Below, one piece after another: positions 46,466 to 57,331 of a stretch of 64,000 nucleotides of DNA. The translations under genes were made by a program, and so were the position numbers. The DNA is from Phylloscopus collybita (Eukaryota; Chordata; Aves; Passeriformes; Phylloscopidae): assembly GCA_027886175.1 (NCBI GenBank), contig JAJNNQ010000011.1:5642001-5706000 (forward strand), in the 5' to 3' direction. The stretch's first letter is position 1; each line of letters starts with the position of its first letter. The notes under the pieces were generated by a model, which saw only the letters and a program-made list of their open reading frames with translations, had not been told where the DNA came from and did not search any database.

Positions 46466-47770
46466 ATTCCCTGTCCTTTTGTAGCCGTTTGTGGCTCAGG
46501 AGGCCTGGCTGCCACCTGCATCCCCTTGCTCAGCTGCTGACTGAGCTGCACTCAGCAAGGTGTCCTGCATGGCCCAAAGATGAGAGTTGCTGTAGCACAG
46601 AAGAGGAGGAAGAGCATTCGTTTAACCCCTGGTGTGCCAGGGAACCCCGAAACCGTGTCCCATTCCCATCCTTTCCACGTTTGGGCCGGAACATGAGCTG
46701 CTTTCTTATTTCCTTTGTTCTCTGTTTCACCACTTTCCCGTTGTTATCTCTTTGCCAGCAGCATCCTGAGTCATTTAATTTTCTACATTGTGCTCCTCCT
46801 CCTGCTCATGGATAATCTGATCCCATCCCACGGTGAAATGTTGTGTTCTTGGTTTGAGTGGATTGGTGGGCCAGACTCAGGGGCTGGATCTGTCTGCTTG
46901 GTTCTTATTTGGAGTACATCCTGTAATGTAATTATTGCTTGCAGTGTCCTTGTGTCCTGCAGCTGGCAGCCTGATTCCTTGCCAGGGGCTGTTTGGGTGG
47001 GCTCTCCCCTGCCCAGGAGGGCAATGCCTCTGCCAGGTCCTTGTGGCCGAGCCGGTGCCCTGGGTGCTGGGGCCCCCTTGGGCCCTGGGCTTGATCCCTC
47101 AGGGGCTGTAGAAACTCTGCCATGGCCTTTGCCTTCCCCTTGGCCTTTTCCTCCTCCCTTCTTGCCTTCTTCCCCTGCTGTGCCTTTGTGACCAAGTGCT
47201 GCAGGGGCTTCTTCTGCCCCTCCTGCAGCCCCCCTGAGTGGCTGTGGGTGCTCATCCTCTGACAGCTGCTGAGCCCCGTCACCCTTTCCCTTCCCAGTAC
47301 AGCAACACCATCCATCCCCTGTTGTCCAAATCCCTTCTTGACTTCCCTCATTGCCCCCCTGGGTGTCCATGTCCTTTATTCCCTCTGGAAAAATGTACAA
47401 ACTGCCTCAATATTGTCCCAAGGGACACTTGCTTGGATACAGACACGGAGAGTGACATGGGGACACATGAACATGGAGGGGGATGTAGCCATTCATGGGG
47501 ACACAGGCACAGATGGGGATGTGGGGGACAATGATACGAATGGAAACATGGTAGGGAGACTGCCATGGGTGAGATATTTTGGGATCATCATCCCTTTTGC
47601 TGGGAACCCTTCCTGGCTTTCCCTTTTCCACCCTGCATGGGTGCCCTGCCATGTTTCCTCCCTGAAGATCCCAGTGTCCTCCCTGATGAGATTTTCAGTG
47701 CTCTCTCCCTGCTGACTCTTCCCAGCCCCCCTGATCTGTCACTCGTCTGTCTCCTGGACACTCTCGGGTC
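46466..47770 (-). mobile_element. ERV remnant in Z7 unit
   Basis: Gag-to-env form like the Z1 unit. About 200 bp of leader are missing between GACAGCTGCTGAG and CCCCGTCACC at 47275. Antisense to Z7. Confidence 0.5.
47427..47572. repeat. Minisatellite fragment embedded in ERV leader, Z7
   Basis: Same insertion, at the same boundaries, as 29258-29400 in the Z5 unit. Confidence 0.6.
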
Positions 47771-48420
47771 CCCAATCAATCCCCGGTGCCGCCGCCACCC
47801 AAGGGAGCCGATCACCCAAACTGGGTGAGGCACCTTCAGCTCCACTCACTGCCCGCTGCCCCGGGCAGTGGAAGGAATTCCAGAGGAGCCCCAAGGTGTG
47901 TGGAAAAATTCCCATCACCAGAGGTTTGTGTCCACAGAGAAGGCAGAGGAGCCCTGTACAAGTCATTTCATTCATGAAACAAGGGAGAGGCCATGGGACA
48001 TTTCCCACGGGGTCTCTCCAGTTGTTGGACGACGCAGCCTCCTTTTCATCCTAATTTTCCTGGCTGCATCTCCCTCTCCCTTTCCCCACTGGCTGAAGTG
48101 CTTGAGAGGTACAGACTTCCCAATGCACCTCCCACATACCCCCCTTAATATGGACCCCACTTCTGCCTGGGTAGGGATATTCACAGCTCTGTTCAGTCTT
48201 TGTTCTTCTCCTCGACGTTCATGAATTGAGCAGGACCTTGGCTGAGCAACAGTCTGTGTGGTCAGTGAATAACATTTTCTGGAACTGAGGGCTTCTTCTG
48301 TCCCCTCCTTGTGTCCAAATGCCTGGCCCTGTCTCCAAGCAGATTTGCAGCATCTGTTTGTAAAGACACTTTCCTCTTCTTCCTTTCATGTCCACTTTTA
48401 CAGGACGTCCTTTTGATTTA
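47771..48420 (-). mobile_element. Beta cassette LTR-like segment upstream of Z7
   Basis: Close to 6891-7540 and 29601-30245. The 31-bp array (three units) follows at about 48422-48520. Confidence 0.45.
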
Positions 48421-48643
48421 GAAGAGGTTTTGGCTGAGTCTAGATGTTTGGGGCGTTTCTGTTCTCTGTCTTGATGTTTGGCAGACTTTTAGCTTGAATC
48501 TTGGTGTTTTGGAGGTTCTTACAGACAGAAGGTGCCCAATGATTTCCTGGGGTGAGCTTGGCCAAGGAGGAACCCCCAGCCTAAGGTGCTCTCCTTTTGT
48601 TTTTTTCCCAAACCTGAATTTCTTATTCCCAAGGAGTGTCCGG

Positions 48644-49384
48644 ATGGAGGAGGAGGAAAAGCCCCGGAGCTCCCGCAGGAGGAGGGGCTGCAAACCCAGC
48701 CCAGGGAGCTGCGAGGAGGAAAGACCCCCCCTGTGCCAGGAGGGCGGCCGGAGATCCAGCCGGAGCTCAGAGCTGGAGGAGAAGCCTGATGGAGGGGAGA
48801 AGCCCCACAAGTGCTTGGAATGTGGGAAGGGCTTCAGCTACAGGTCCAAGCTGATCCAGCACCAGGTGATCCACACTGGGGAACGGCCCTATGAGTGTGG
48901 GGAATGTGGGATGAGCTTCACCCAGAAGGACAATCTTAGGAAACACCACAGGATCCACACTGGGGAAAAGCCTTACAAGTGTGGGGAATGTGGGAAGAGC
49001 TTCAGGGATAGCACAGATCTGATCAAGCACCAGGTGATCCACACTGGGGAACGGCCCTACACCTGCTTGGATTGTGGGAAGGCCTTTAGACAGAGCTCCC
49101 ATCTGATAAAACACCAGCGCATCCACACTGGGGAGAGGCCCTATGAGTGTCCCCAGTGTGGGAAGAGGTTTCAGACCAGCTCTGATCTCCTCCTCCATCA
49201 GCGGATTCACACGGAGGAGAGGCCCTTCCGCTGCCCCGACTGCAGGAAGGGCTTCAAGCAGAACTCCAACCTCACTGTCCACCGGCGCATCCACACCGGG
49301 GAGAGGCCCTACGAGTGTCCTGAGTGTGGAAAGAGCTTCTCCAGGAGCTCTCACTTGACCCAACACCAGCGGAGTCACCACTAA
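48644..49384 (+). CDS. Z7: C2H2 zinc-finger protein, 7 fingers, acceptor lost
   Basis: Likely a nuclear DNA-binding protein. From ATG 48644 it gives 246 residues: the box, then seven intact fingers. Finger 4 is distinctive ([17 protein letters not shown]) and has no counterpart in the other copies. In every other young copy the exon opens with AAACCAG/GATT. Here the site reads AAACCTGAATT (48610-48620), so the AG is gone. The upstream frame stays open back to 48494 through the former intron. The transcript may keep the intron or use a nearby AG, such as the one in CCCAAGGAG. The CDS itself is undamaged. Stop is TAA. Confidence 0.85.
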   Translation: MEEEEKPRSSRRRRGCKPSPGSCEEERPPLCQEGGRRSSRSSELEEKPDGGEKPHKCLECGKGFSYRSKLIQHQVIHTGERPYECGECGMSFTQKDNLRKHHRIHTGEKPYKCGECGKSFRDSTDLIKHQVIHTGERPYTCLDCGKAFRQSSHLIKHQRIHTGERPYECPQCGKRFQTSSDLLLHQRIHTEERPFRCPDCRKGFKQNSNLTVHRRIHTGERPYECPECGKSFSRSSHLTQHQRSHH

Positions 49385-49771
49385 GGGAAGCCCTGGGAGT
49401 GCCCTGAGAGCGGGAAGAGCTTCGTGCGCTGCTCCAGCTCCATCCCCCGTGGGAGGATCGGCGTTGGATGATCCCCAGTGACCCCGTTGGGCAGAGCCCT
49501 GGTGATCCCTGTTGGGAAGGCACCTGGCTGGGGGGCTCCACATCTTCCTGTCTCCCTGTGGGCACCTGGATGAACGCAGGGGCAGGAACATCCATTGGGA
49601 CACAGACAGACTCAGGGAATTCCTTGGGGAGAGTGGATGTTTTGACTTTCAACCCCAGAAAATCTTTTGTTTTTAATCCTCTCTTCTGGGGCCTCAAGGA
49701 ATCCTGGGTCATGTTGGAGGTCTTATCCAACCTCAGAGATTCCACAATTTTGATTTCCTATTGCCCTAGAG
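49385..49771 (+). other. 3' flank of Z7
   Basis: Relic finger GKPWECPESGKSF after the stop, CR1-like tail inverted at about 49715-49745, then the L1 LTR. Confidence 0.5.
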
Positions 49772-50427
49772 TGCCCTAGGGTGATGTTTCGATGTTTATA
49801 TCCCCAATTGTCTGTTGGGTTTATGCTGGATAATACACTCTGTATTTTTAAAATTGGCTCTGAGAGTAAAAAGTGGGGGAGAAGCGCACATTTTGCTTTC
49901 AGATATCTTCCCCCTCTGGGCTGGCCTTGAGAGTTGGAGTCAACAGACATGAGACAGAGAGGTTTTTCTTCTCCTCTCTCTTTTTTCCTTCTTTTTGTTA
50001 GCGAATCTGGCTGAGGTGGAGAAGGTTCTGTTTTGTTTTTCCTCTTTTTTCCCTTTTTTTTTTTGCCTTTCTTTGGAACCGTTCAGGCCTCCCCATCCTG
50101 AGGACCCAGGGGAGCACCAGGGGGAGCTTGCACCTGGCACCCACCAAGATCTACCCTGCACAGCAACTTTTCCCAGAACCAGAGGGACTGAGAGCAGAGC
50201 AACCACCTACAGGAAGGACTTCTTTTCTAATTTGTCATCTCTCCAGAGTGGTACAAAGTTCTTGTCATCTGGTATTGTTCAGTTTATTGTGCTGGGGAGT
50301 GCTTTGCTGGTTTAATAAACAGGTTTCTTTCCACTTCTCTCTGAGGAGGTCTCTCCCGAACCGTTTGGGAGAGGGGAGGGAGGGCCCATTAGAAGGTTTC
50401 CTCCCAAATTTGCCCTAAACCACTACA
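49772..50427 (+). mobile_element. LTR family L1, full copy in + sense
   Basis: TGCCCTAGGGTGATG ... AAACCACTACA. GGTTTAATAAACAGG near 50310-50325 supplies the polyadenylation signal. Inverted partner of 36717-37390. Confidence 0.6.
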
Positions 50428-50845
50428 CATCTCTTGCTCATCTCATGGTCCTTATGACCCCATGGTTAAGTCATGGTCACAAAATGCTCATGGTCATCAA
50501 CTGGTCATGGTCATCTCGTGGTCAACTCATGACAACAGTCATGTCATGGTCACAGTCGTGGTCATGTCATGGTCATTTCCTGAGCACCATCATCTCATGT
50601 TCGTGGTCGTCTACTGATCACAATCACCTCGTGCTCATTGTCATGGTCCTCTCATGGGCACAATCTCATGCTCCTGGCTGTGTCATGGTCATCTGATGGT
50701 CACAGTCTTCTCATGGCCATGATGACCTCATGGCCATGTTTGTGTCATGTTCATCTCATGGTCAGCTCATGATCTCAATCACCTCATAGCTGTGTCATGG
50801 TCATCTGATGGTCACAGCCCTCTCATCGTCATGATCATCTCATGG
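50428..50845. repeat. CTCATGGTCAT minisatellite
   Basis: Inverted partner of 36235-36716, with similar unit order but about 65 bp shorter. Confidence 0.7.
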
Positions 50846-51915
50846 TGTCTAGGTTTGAACAACAGGTGTCTGCTGAGGAAGGAGGAGCCTCCCTTGAAGT
50901 GGAGAATTCAAACCCCCTTCCTGTGAATTATTATAATTTTGAAAATTCAGAGGCTCTCAGGCACAGCTATGGGCACAGGAATCACAGTTCTTTCCTGGTG
51001 TGTATAACCAGGCAAACAAACCCCACCAACCACAGCATTGATAACAAACAGAACCAGGAGCCCAGGAACAGCTTCCCTGAGCGCGGCACTTTCCCCTGGG
51101 GTGCAGTTCCGGGCACAGCCGGCAGGGGCGCTGGTGGCTCCCGGTGGGCAGGGCAGGTGCGATGATCCCCCCGCGGCTGCAGGGGGCGCTGTGGCGCGGG
51201 CTCGGGGAGCGCGCGGTGATGGCGGCTTTGTCCGGGACGGGAAGGGATGGAGGAGAGGCTTTGCTTCCCAGAGCCCTGGGGCTGCCCATCCCAGTGCCCC
51301 TGCAGGACTCTCGGCAGCAGCAAGCTGGGACAGCAAGATGTCCCAGCAGTGTGAAAAACGGCGTTTCACCTTGTTCTATTAATTTATAAGCTTAATAAAA
51401 AGAAAATAAAATAGAATAAAAATAGACAATAAGGAGGCAAAAGAAGATAGCTTCTCAGCTGAGGGTGCAAAGGAACACACGGCCCATTCCAAATTTTTTG
51501 GTGTTTAAAAGTCTTGGTGTTACATATTTAAATAAGCTAATGCATGATTCAAATATTCATTTTGGTTTCAAGACCCCCCTAAGCATACAGTTTACCTGTG
51601 GGATTCCACGCAGTCTAGATGTATGTTGTAAATCTGTCTTCTGAAGATTCAAACTCTCAAAGGCTTCACTGTTCTTTATCAGAAATCTTTAGTTCAGGAA
51701 TTCCAGACATCCCTTCTGTCTTCTATCTAGTTGAGGAGTTAAAAAAGAAAACCAACAACCCCCATCTCTACTTTGTTACAATCTGAAAATATACCTTTGT
51801 TACATTTTTAAATTCCACAAATAAAAGGAAATACACTACAACCTTCTTACACTATATGTATAACATTCATTTCAATATTTTCGAAAAGCCAACTCCAAAA
51901 TGTGCATTTATAACA
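50846..51915. mobile_element. LTR family L2, copy 3
   Basis: TGTCTAGGTTTGAACAACAG ... TTTATAACA. Its junction to the minisatellite mirrors 36234/36235. Confidence 0.6.
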
Positions 51916-52996
51916 GTCCCAAAAGGATCCTCTCCCTGCACTGCTAACACAGGCACAGACCCCTCGGACAAGTCCAGGCTTGTTTCAGGCAGCGTAGGAC
52001 CCGGGGTAAATGTAGCAAGATGAATCCTGCATGGCTCCTTCAGAGAGGTTGGATGAATCAGTGGAGAAAGGAAACGGATCTGCCTCAGGAGTCTTGTCCA
52101 GAGATTTTATTCCAGTTACAGCAGCACTTCTGAACCGTGTGAGTGCCCTGAGCAGAACCCCGACCATGTGCCTGTGCTGGGTTTTCACCTGGGAGAGGGG
52201 GAAGGGGGAGGGCACACAGCCTACCTCTCAGAGAGGGACAGGGCGTGACCCGAGGGCTAAAGGGCAGCCTAAAGGTCAAATCACCTGTGAGGAGGGGTGG
52301 GCCCTCTCTGCCGGGGCCAATTCCTTCGATGGGCAGCCCCTGCAGAATCTCAGGTTGCTTGGTAAACCCGGTGCATTATAATCATTCCCTCAGGGTTGGC
52401 TGGGAAAAACCTACCCTGGGGGAGGGGAAGAATCTCCAAAAGGGAGCCCACCTTGAAAACCTTAAAGGCACACCACAACACCTGTTCATGTTAAAGGACG
52501 TTAATTACTTACCTGTTATTGATGATTTCACTCCATTGATCCCCTTCCATTGTACACCGGCATCCATTTCCCGTCGGGAACCACTGCCACTGCTCCCCAA
52601 GATGGCGCAGATGCAAATGAGGAGACACCAGGGAACGATGGGACAATATTTCAGGGTAAAGACCCCAAAGGCAACGAGCCATTACAACACCAAAGACTGA
52701 AAGTGACTTCATCAGCTGAGGAGAACAGTGGTGAACATCCGGCTACCAACTAAAGACCTCCGACTCCTCGCCATGACCGGACAGTACCGGGCCAGTGTGA
52801 CACCCCCGGACCACGACCCTACAAGTGACTTCCCAGGGACTCTGGTGGGGACGGGAGCCCCAGCTCTGCCGTGTCCTCCTCGGCGCCGTCCAGCGGGAGC
52901 AGTGGCCGTGTGCGCGACCCCTCGGGCCCCCACCCAGCGCTGTTTTTCAATAAAGGCCTTTTCAAAGGAGCTGGTCTGCCGGCCCCATTCTTAACA
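51916..52996. mobile_element. Unassigned segment with LTR-like end, copy 3
   Basis: Direct copy of 15514-16594 with scattered substitutions. Exon-like frame and donor retained (52511-52712, minus). Confidence 0.4.
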
Positions 52997-53270
52997 GCTT
53001 GGGGACATCATTGGGGTGATGGCATCATCGGGAACATGGCTGGTGTCACTTGTCCCCTCCCCTCTCCCTGCATGGTGTTTGAGAAAAAATTGGGGAATGT
53101 TCTGGAGATTTTCATTGAAACTGTTCCAAATCCTGATGGGAATTCCTGGGGTGACCTCACTGGGGACACTTGGGGACACTCAGGGATGTTCAGGGACACT
53201 CAGGGGCACTTGAGGACTCTCAGGGATGCAGGGGCAGGGGATGAATGAGCCCCCTTGGTGCCTGAAGCAG
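52997..53270 (+). pseudogene. 3' tail relic of the helical gene family, copy 3
   Basis: GCTTGGGGACATCATTGGGG to the GGGACACTCAGGG repeats, as at 16595. No coding body. Confidence 0.55.
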
Positions 53271-53612
53271 AGGCGGTTATAAATGACAATGTAAAAATAT
53301 CAATGACAATACAATATTGCCTTCTGCATTCACATGTCAGCTTTTGCACGTTGTCATTGATCACAATTATTTTGATACAGTGCAATTTATAGTTCCTTCC
53401 AGCTGCTTTCTGGTATAACACAATCTATCAGTTTGCGTGTACACTGCATAGCCAACAGAAAAGGCAGCGTAATAAATTGATTTTATATCATAGGCCTTAG
53501 CAACATATTAAAACACACAATGTTCAATGCTGAAATGCTTTTATAGTATAACTATTATAGCTAACTTTTCTATTATAACTGACTTTTACATTGTAACTAA
53601 GTCAGAGAAAGG
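53271..53612 (+). mobile_element. L4-family LTR fragment
   Basis: Direct copy of 16926-17260, interrupted by the L3 LTR at 53613. Confidence 0.4.
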
Positions 53613-54385
53613 TGTTAGTTTGAAAGACAGGTGTGTGCCAGGAAAAGCCAGAGACTCCCTTGGAGTGGAGAATGCAAATTCCATCCCTCCAAATTATTAT
53701 AACTTAGAAAATTCAGGGGCTCTCAGGCAAAGATATGGGGACAGGACACGATGCCGGTGTCCCTCAGCCCAGCCAGCTCCCGGCACCGGCGCCAGGAGTG
53801 GGCTGCCCCCAGAAAGCCAGGCAATCCGGGGTGCAGCTGCAGGGCACAGCTGCTCTATAGCACAGGTGGCACGCGTCCAGGGCAGGGACAAGGGACAGGG
53901 AGAGGCCTTCTGGGTGATTTCCAAAGGTGTTTATTGCCCAGAGGGTCAGGGACAGAAAAAGGCACAGAACCTGGGCTTGCAGGGGCTTATAAGTGGGGGA
54001 GGTCTGGGGAGAGGATACAATTTCCAACCAATGAGGGTGACATGGGGGAGGAACAGAAGGCGGGGAGTACAATGCACAGAGCAATGAAAGAACACAAGGG
54101 CAGGGAACAGTTTAAACCAACCACTGGGGCGTCGAAGGTTGGGGGATTGACAGGGAAGGGTCTGGAAGAAGGGGCAGGGTGAGGGAAGGATTGACAATTC
54201 TGTAGGAGGAGGGAAGGACAGGTCTAGGGAAGACAGACAACCAGGGCAGATCCAACAATACAGAGGGAAAGGAACAATCCATTAGGGATAAAATATACAG
54301 TAACAATACAAAATATAGGGGGGTATAAAACTGACCATTAAAACTGAGTAGCAATTGGAAACACAATAAAAACACACCACAACAG
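53613..54385 (-). mobile_element. LTR family L3, copy 3, truncated
   Basis: Starts TGTTAGTTTGAAAGAC. It loses its last 60 or so bases at about 54385, where MHC-derived sequence begins (CACCACAACAGGGACAGAGC). Confidence 0.6.
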
Positions 54386-54553
54386 GGACAGAGCAGGGGG
54401 GTCCGGCCGGGCCGGAGGGCACGGGGAGGGGCTGCAGCTGCTGCTGGCTCAGGAGCTCTGTGGGCAGAGAAAAGGGGGTGACCCCAGGCTGACACACGCT
54501 CTGGGGGAGGGGGGACACGACCCCCGGGACCCCCCCTCACCTTCCTGCGCAGA
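54386..54553 (-). pseudogene. Inverted 3' end of an MHC class II beta gene
   Basis: On the minus strand, CTGCGCAGGAAG/GTGAGG is the end of the transmembrane exon and its donor. Then come the whole last intron, CCCACAG/AGCTCCTGA (last exon and stop) and the start of the 3' UTR. It aligns with 55903-56093 with small indels. It is joined head-on to the truncated beta1 exon at about 54554. Confidence 0.75.
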
Positions 54554-54555
54554 TA

Positions 54556-54704
54556 GGACTACGTAGGGGACACCCCCTTTGGGGACAAACAGGCCCGGCA
54601 CTGGAACAACCAACCGGAAACACTGGAGCACAAACGGGGTCAAGCGGACAGGCTCTGCCCCCACAACTACGAGGGGATCACCCCGTTCCTGGTGGAGCGC
54701 AGAG
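54556..54704 (+). CDS. MHC class II beta, partial beta1 exon
   Basis: Reads DYVGDTPFGDKQARHWNNQP and continues to the conserved HNYEGITPFLVERR end. Donor is AGAG/GTGAGC. It contains the second beta1 cysteine (RLCPHNYE), but the first cysteine lay in the missing part. Confidence 0.85.
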
Positions 54705-54956
54705 GTGAGCGTGGGGCCCTGCCCTGGCAATGACCCTGGAGCCCCTCAAACCCTCCCTGGGAATCACCCCAGAGCCCTCAGCCCTCCTTGGGCCCATCCC
54801 CGGGACTTCCAAATCCATCCCAGTCCATCCCAGTCCATCCCAGTCTCTCCCAGCCCCTCCCAGTCCATTCCCAGTCGCTCCCAAGCCCACATCGCCACTC
54901 CCCTCTCTCTCCCAGTTCCCCCCAGCTGATCCCAGTCTGTCCCCTCTCTCTCCCAG

Positions 54957-55241
54957 TGCCCCCCAGCGTTTCCATCTCGCTGCTGCCCTCGAGCTCCCAG
55001 CCCGGCCCCGGCCGCCTGCTCTGCTCCGGGATGGATTTCTCCCCTGCCCAGAGCCGGCTGAGGTGGTTCCAGGGCCAGCAGGAGCTCTCGGGGCACGTGG
55101 TGGCCACCGCCGTGGTGCCCAACGGGGACTGGAGCCACCAGCTGCTGGTGCTGCTGGAAACGCCCCCCCGGCCCCGCGGGGTCACCTCCAGCTGCCAGGT
55201 GGAGCACGTCAGCCTGGAGCAGCCCCTGAGCCGGCACTGGG
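54957..55241 (+). CDS. MHC class II beta, beta2 (Ig) exon
   Basis: About 94 codons of a C1-set Ig domain. Cysteines in LLCSGMDF and SSCQVEHVS are spaced as expected, with the WF, GHVV, NGDWSHQ and HVSLEQP landmarks. The CD4-facing surface is largely conserved. No stop or frameshift. Confidence 0.9.
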
Positions 55242-55807
55242 GCACGGGGGAGCCGCTGGCCGGGCCGGCAGAGGCACTGGGATGTGCTGGGAGCAACTGG
55301 GAGGGAGCTGGGGAGAGCCCGGTTGGAACTGGGAGAGGGGCTGGGGGCTGTGGAAGGGCGGAGCAGGAGTTTGGAGGGGGCTGGGGAGGGTGGGATGAGG
55401 TTCCGAGGGTGCTGGGGGGCGCTGGGAGGGAGTTTGGGGGTGCTGGGTGTGACTGGGAGGGATGGGAGTGAGCCTGGAGGGGCTGGGAGGAGCTGGGGGA
55501 TGGGAAAGTGGGGCTGGGATGAGGTTGGTTGTGCTGGGAAGAGACTGGGAGGGGTCTGGGTGAGTCCTAGAGGGGCTGGGAAGGGACTGGGAGAGGCTTT
55601 GGGGGTCCTGGGGGGCAACTGGGAGGGGGCTGTGGGATCTTGAGAGGGACAGGAGGGGCATTGGGGGGTCCTGGGGAGGCCGGGAAGGGATTGGGAGGAG
55701 GTTTCAGGGGGTCCTGGGTGAGCTGGGGGAGACTGGGAAGGAGCTTGGAGGGGCCTGGGGTGTCTGTGCGAGGTTTTGGGGGGTCCTGACCCCTGCGGAC
55801 CCCCCAG

Positions 55808-55914
55808 AGATGCCGCCGGACGCCGCCCGCAGCAAGATGCTGACGGGGATCGGGGGCTTCGTGTTGGGCTTCGTCTTCCCGGCGCTGGGGCTCGGCTTCT
55901 GCCTGCGCAGGAAG
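55808..55914 (+). CDS. MHC class II beta, transmembrane exon
   Basis: EMPPDAARSKMLTGIGGFVL opens the connecting peptide and a hydrophobic helix with glycine spacing (GGFVLGFVFPALGLGF). The short basic end CLRRK follows. Donor is AAG/GTGAGG. Confidence 0.9.
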
Positions 55915-56602
55915 GTGAGGGGGGGTCCCGGGGGTGGTGTCCCCCCTCCCCCGGAGCGTGTGTGCTCCCCCCGGGGCCCCCCAGCCCGGGGTCACCCCCT
56001 TTTCTCTGCCCACAGAGCTCCTGAGCCAGCAGCAGCCGCAGCCCCTCCCCGTGGCCTCGGGCCCGGCCGGGACCCCCCGCTCTGTCCCCGCGCTGATTTT
56101 GGGGGGGTCGTGTGTCCCCCCAGCCCCGCTGGCACTCTGGCCCTGCCCGGCTGCTCCCAGTGTTCCCAGGAAAGCTTCCCAGTTCAGCCCAGTCCCGTTC
56201 ATGGGGGGCACTGGGGAGGGACTTGGGGGGACCCTGCGGGGTGACCGTGCCTGGGGGGGCGGGGGCAGAACGGGCCCCCGTGTGTCCCCCCCGTGTCACC
56301 CCGCTCTGGGGACTCCTTGGGGGGCACCTGAACCCCAACACGGCCCCCAGTGAACCCCAAAATGGCACCAGGACCCCTCTGAGCTGCCAGGGGAATTTGA
56401 GGAGGGGGCTCATGGGGGGTGCCCAGGCCGGGCCCAGAGCCCAGCGCTGCCCCAGCCCGACCTGCCCCGGCTCCATCCCGGGGATTAGAAAGGAGGAGGA
56501 GTGGGACCCCTCCCAAGGCAATTTGGGGGTCCCAGCCCCCTCTCATCCCCCACTTTTCCACCCCTTCCCCACAACCCCCAACCAGCCACTGCCACCTCCC
56601 CT

Positions 56603-57331
56603 TGGCTTGGGTTGGAAAGACAGGGATCTGCCAGGGAAAGCTGCAGTTTCCCTTGGAATGGGGAATGCAAACCCCTCACCCCCTCGGAATGAGAATTTTG
56701 CAATTCAGGGCTTTCAGGCAAAGATTTGGGAATGGGAAGAACAGTTCTGGACTAGGAATATTCACAATACAAATGTAGTAGAAAACAGAACCACCCAACC
56801 AAGGAAATAAACAACAATCCTGGAAAACCGTGACAGAGTCAGAGCTACAACCTGACACGCTGTTGGTCAGGCTGTTGGGAGCAGTCCACAGTCAGTCCTC
56901 CTGGAGTGGCAGATGTGGTGCTGTTGGGGCAGAGATGATCCTGAGAGAAAAGGGCCCAGTGATGGTGAGAAGGGTCTGATCTTCCTCCGGGAATCCAGTG
57001 GAAGCAGATCCCTGGTGTTCCTACGGCTCAGTTTTTATCCAGGTAGGAATGGTTGGCTCCTCCCACACTGGGTGGAGCATCTCCCAATGGGATGATGGAA
57101 TGTGTCCTGTCACTGCTGAGCCTGCATGTCCCATCAGCAGAAGATATCCCCTGGAGGGTGGACAGGTGGTGAAAGAGATAAGAAACACTGCCCCACCTGG
57201 TTTGAACAGCTGGCCCGTTATCAGAAAGCATCAGCCCCCCTCCCCCCGGAGTTACAAGAGATAAAGAAAAACATCTCCCCAGCTGCTTTCAACAAATGAA
57301 ATAGAATCCACATTTTTGGTTCCATAACCCA
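56603..57331 (-). mobile_element. Solo LTR of a common songbird family, related to L3
   Basis: Bounded TGGCTTGGGTTGGAAAG ... CCATAACCCA. Internal landmarks GAGCTACAACCTGACACGC and GTTGGTCAGGCTGTTGG are typical of abundant finch LTRs as I recall them. Both ends match the L3 family, and the middle does not. Confidence 0.6.

Larger units (their letters stand above)
54556..56100 (+). pseudogene. 5'-truncated MHC class II beta chain gene
   Basis: An intact gene of this type encodes the beta chain of class II molecules, which present peptides at the cell surface. Exon 1 (signal peptide) and the first half of exon 2 are missing. The rest is in order: beta1 remainder 54556-54704, beta2 54957-55241, connecting/transmembrane 55808-55914, last exon 56016-56024 (two serine codons and TGA). 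Phases match the normal class II beta pattern (exon 2 ends in phase 1, joining TG of exon 3). Introns are short and made of CCCAGTCCAT- and CTGGGAGGG-type repeats. The exon 3 donor reads GG/GCACGG, not GT. Without a 5' end it cannot make a normal chain as it stands. Confidence 0.85.

Noticed and set aside
54764..56521. 585-codon minus-strand frame over the MHC region
   Set aside because: It is antisense to clear class II beta exons and low-complexity introns, and its composition is that of GC-rich repeats.
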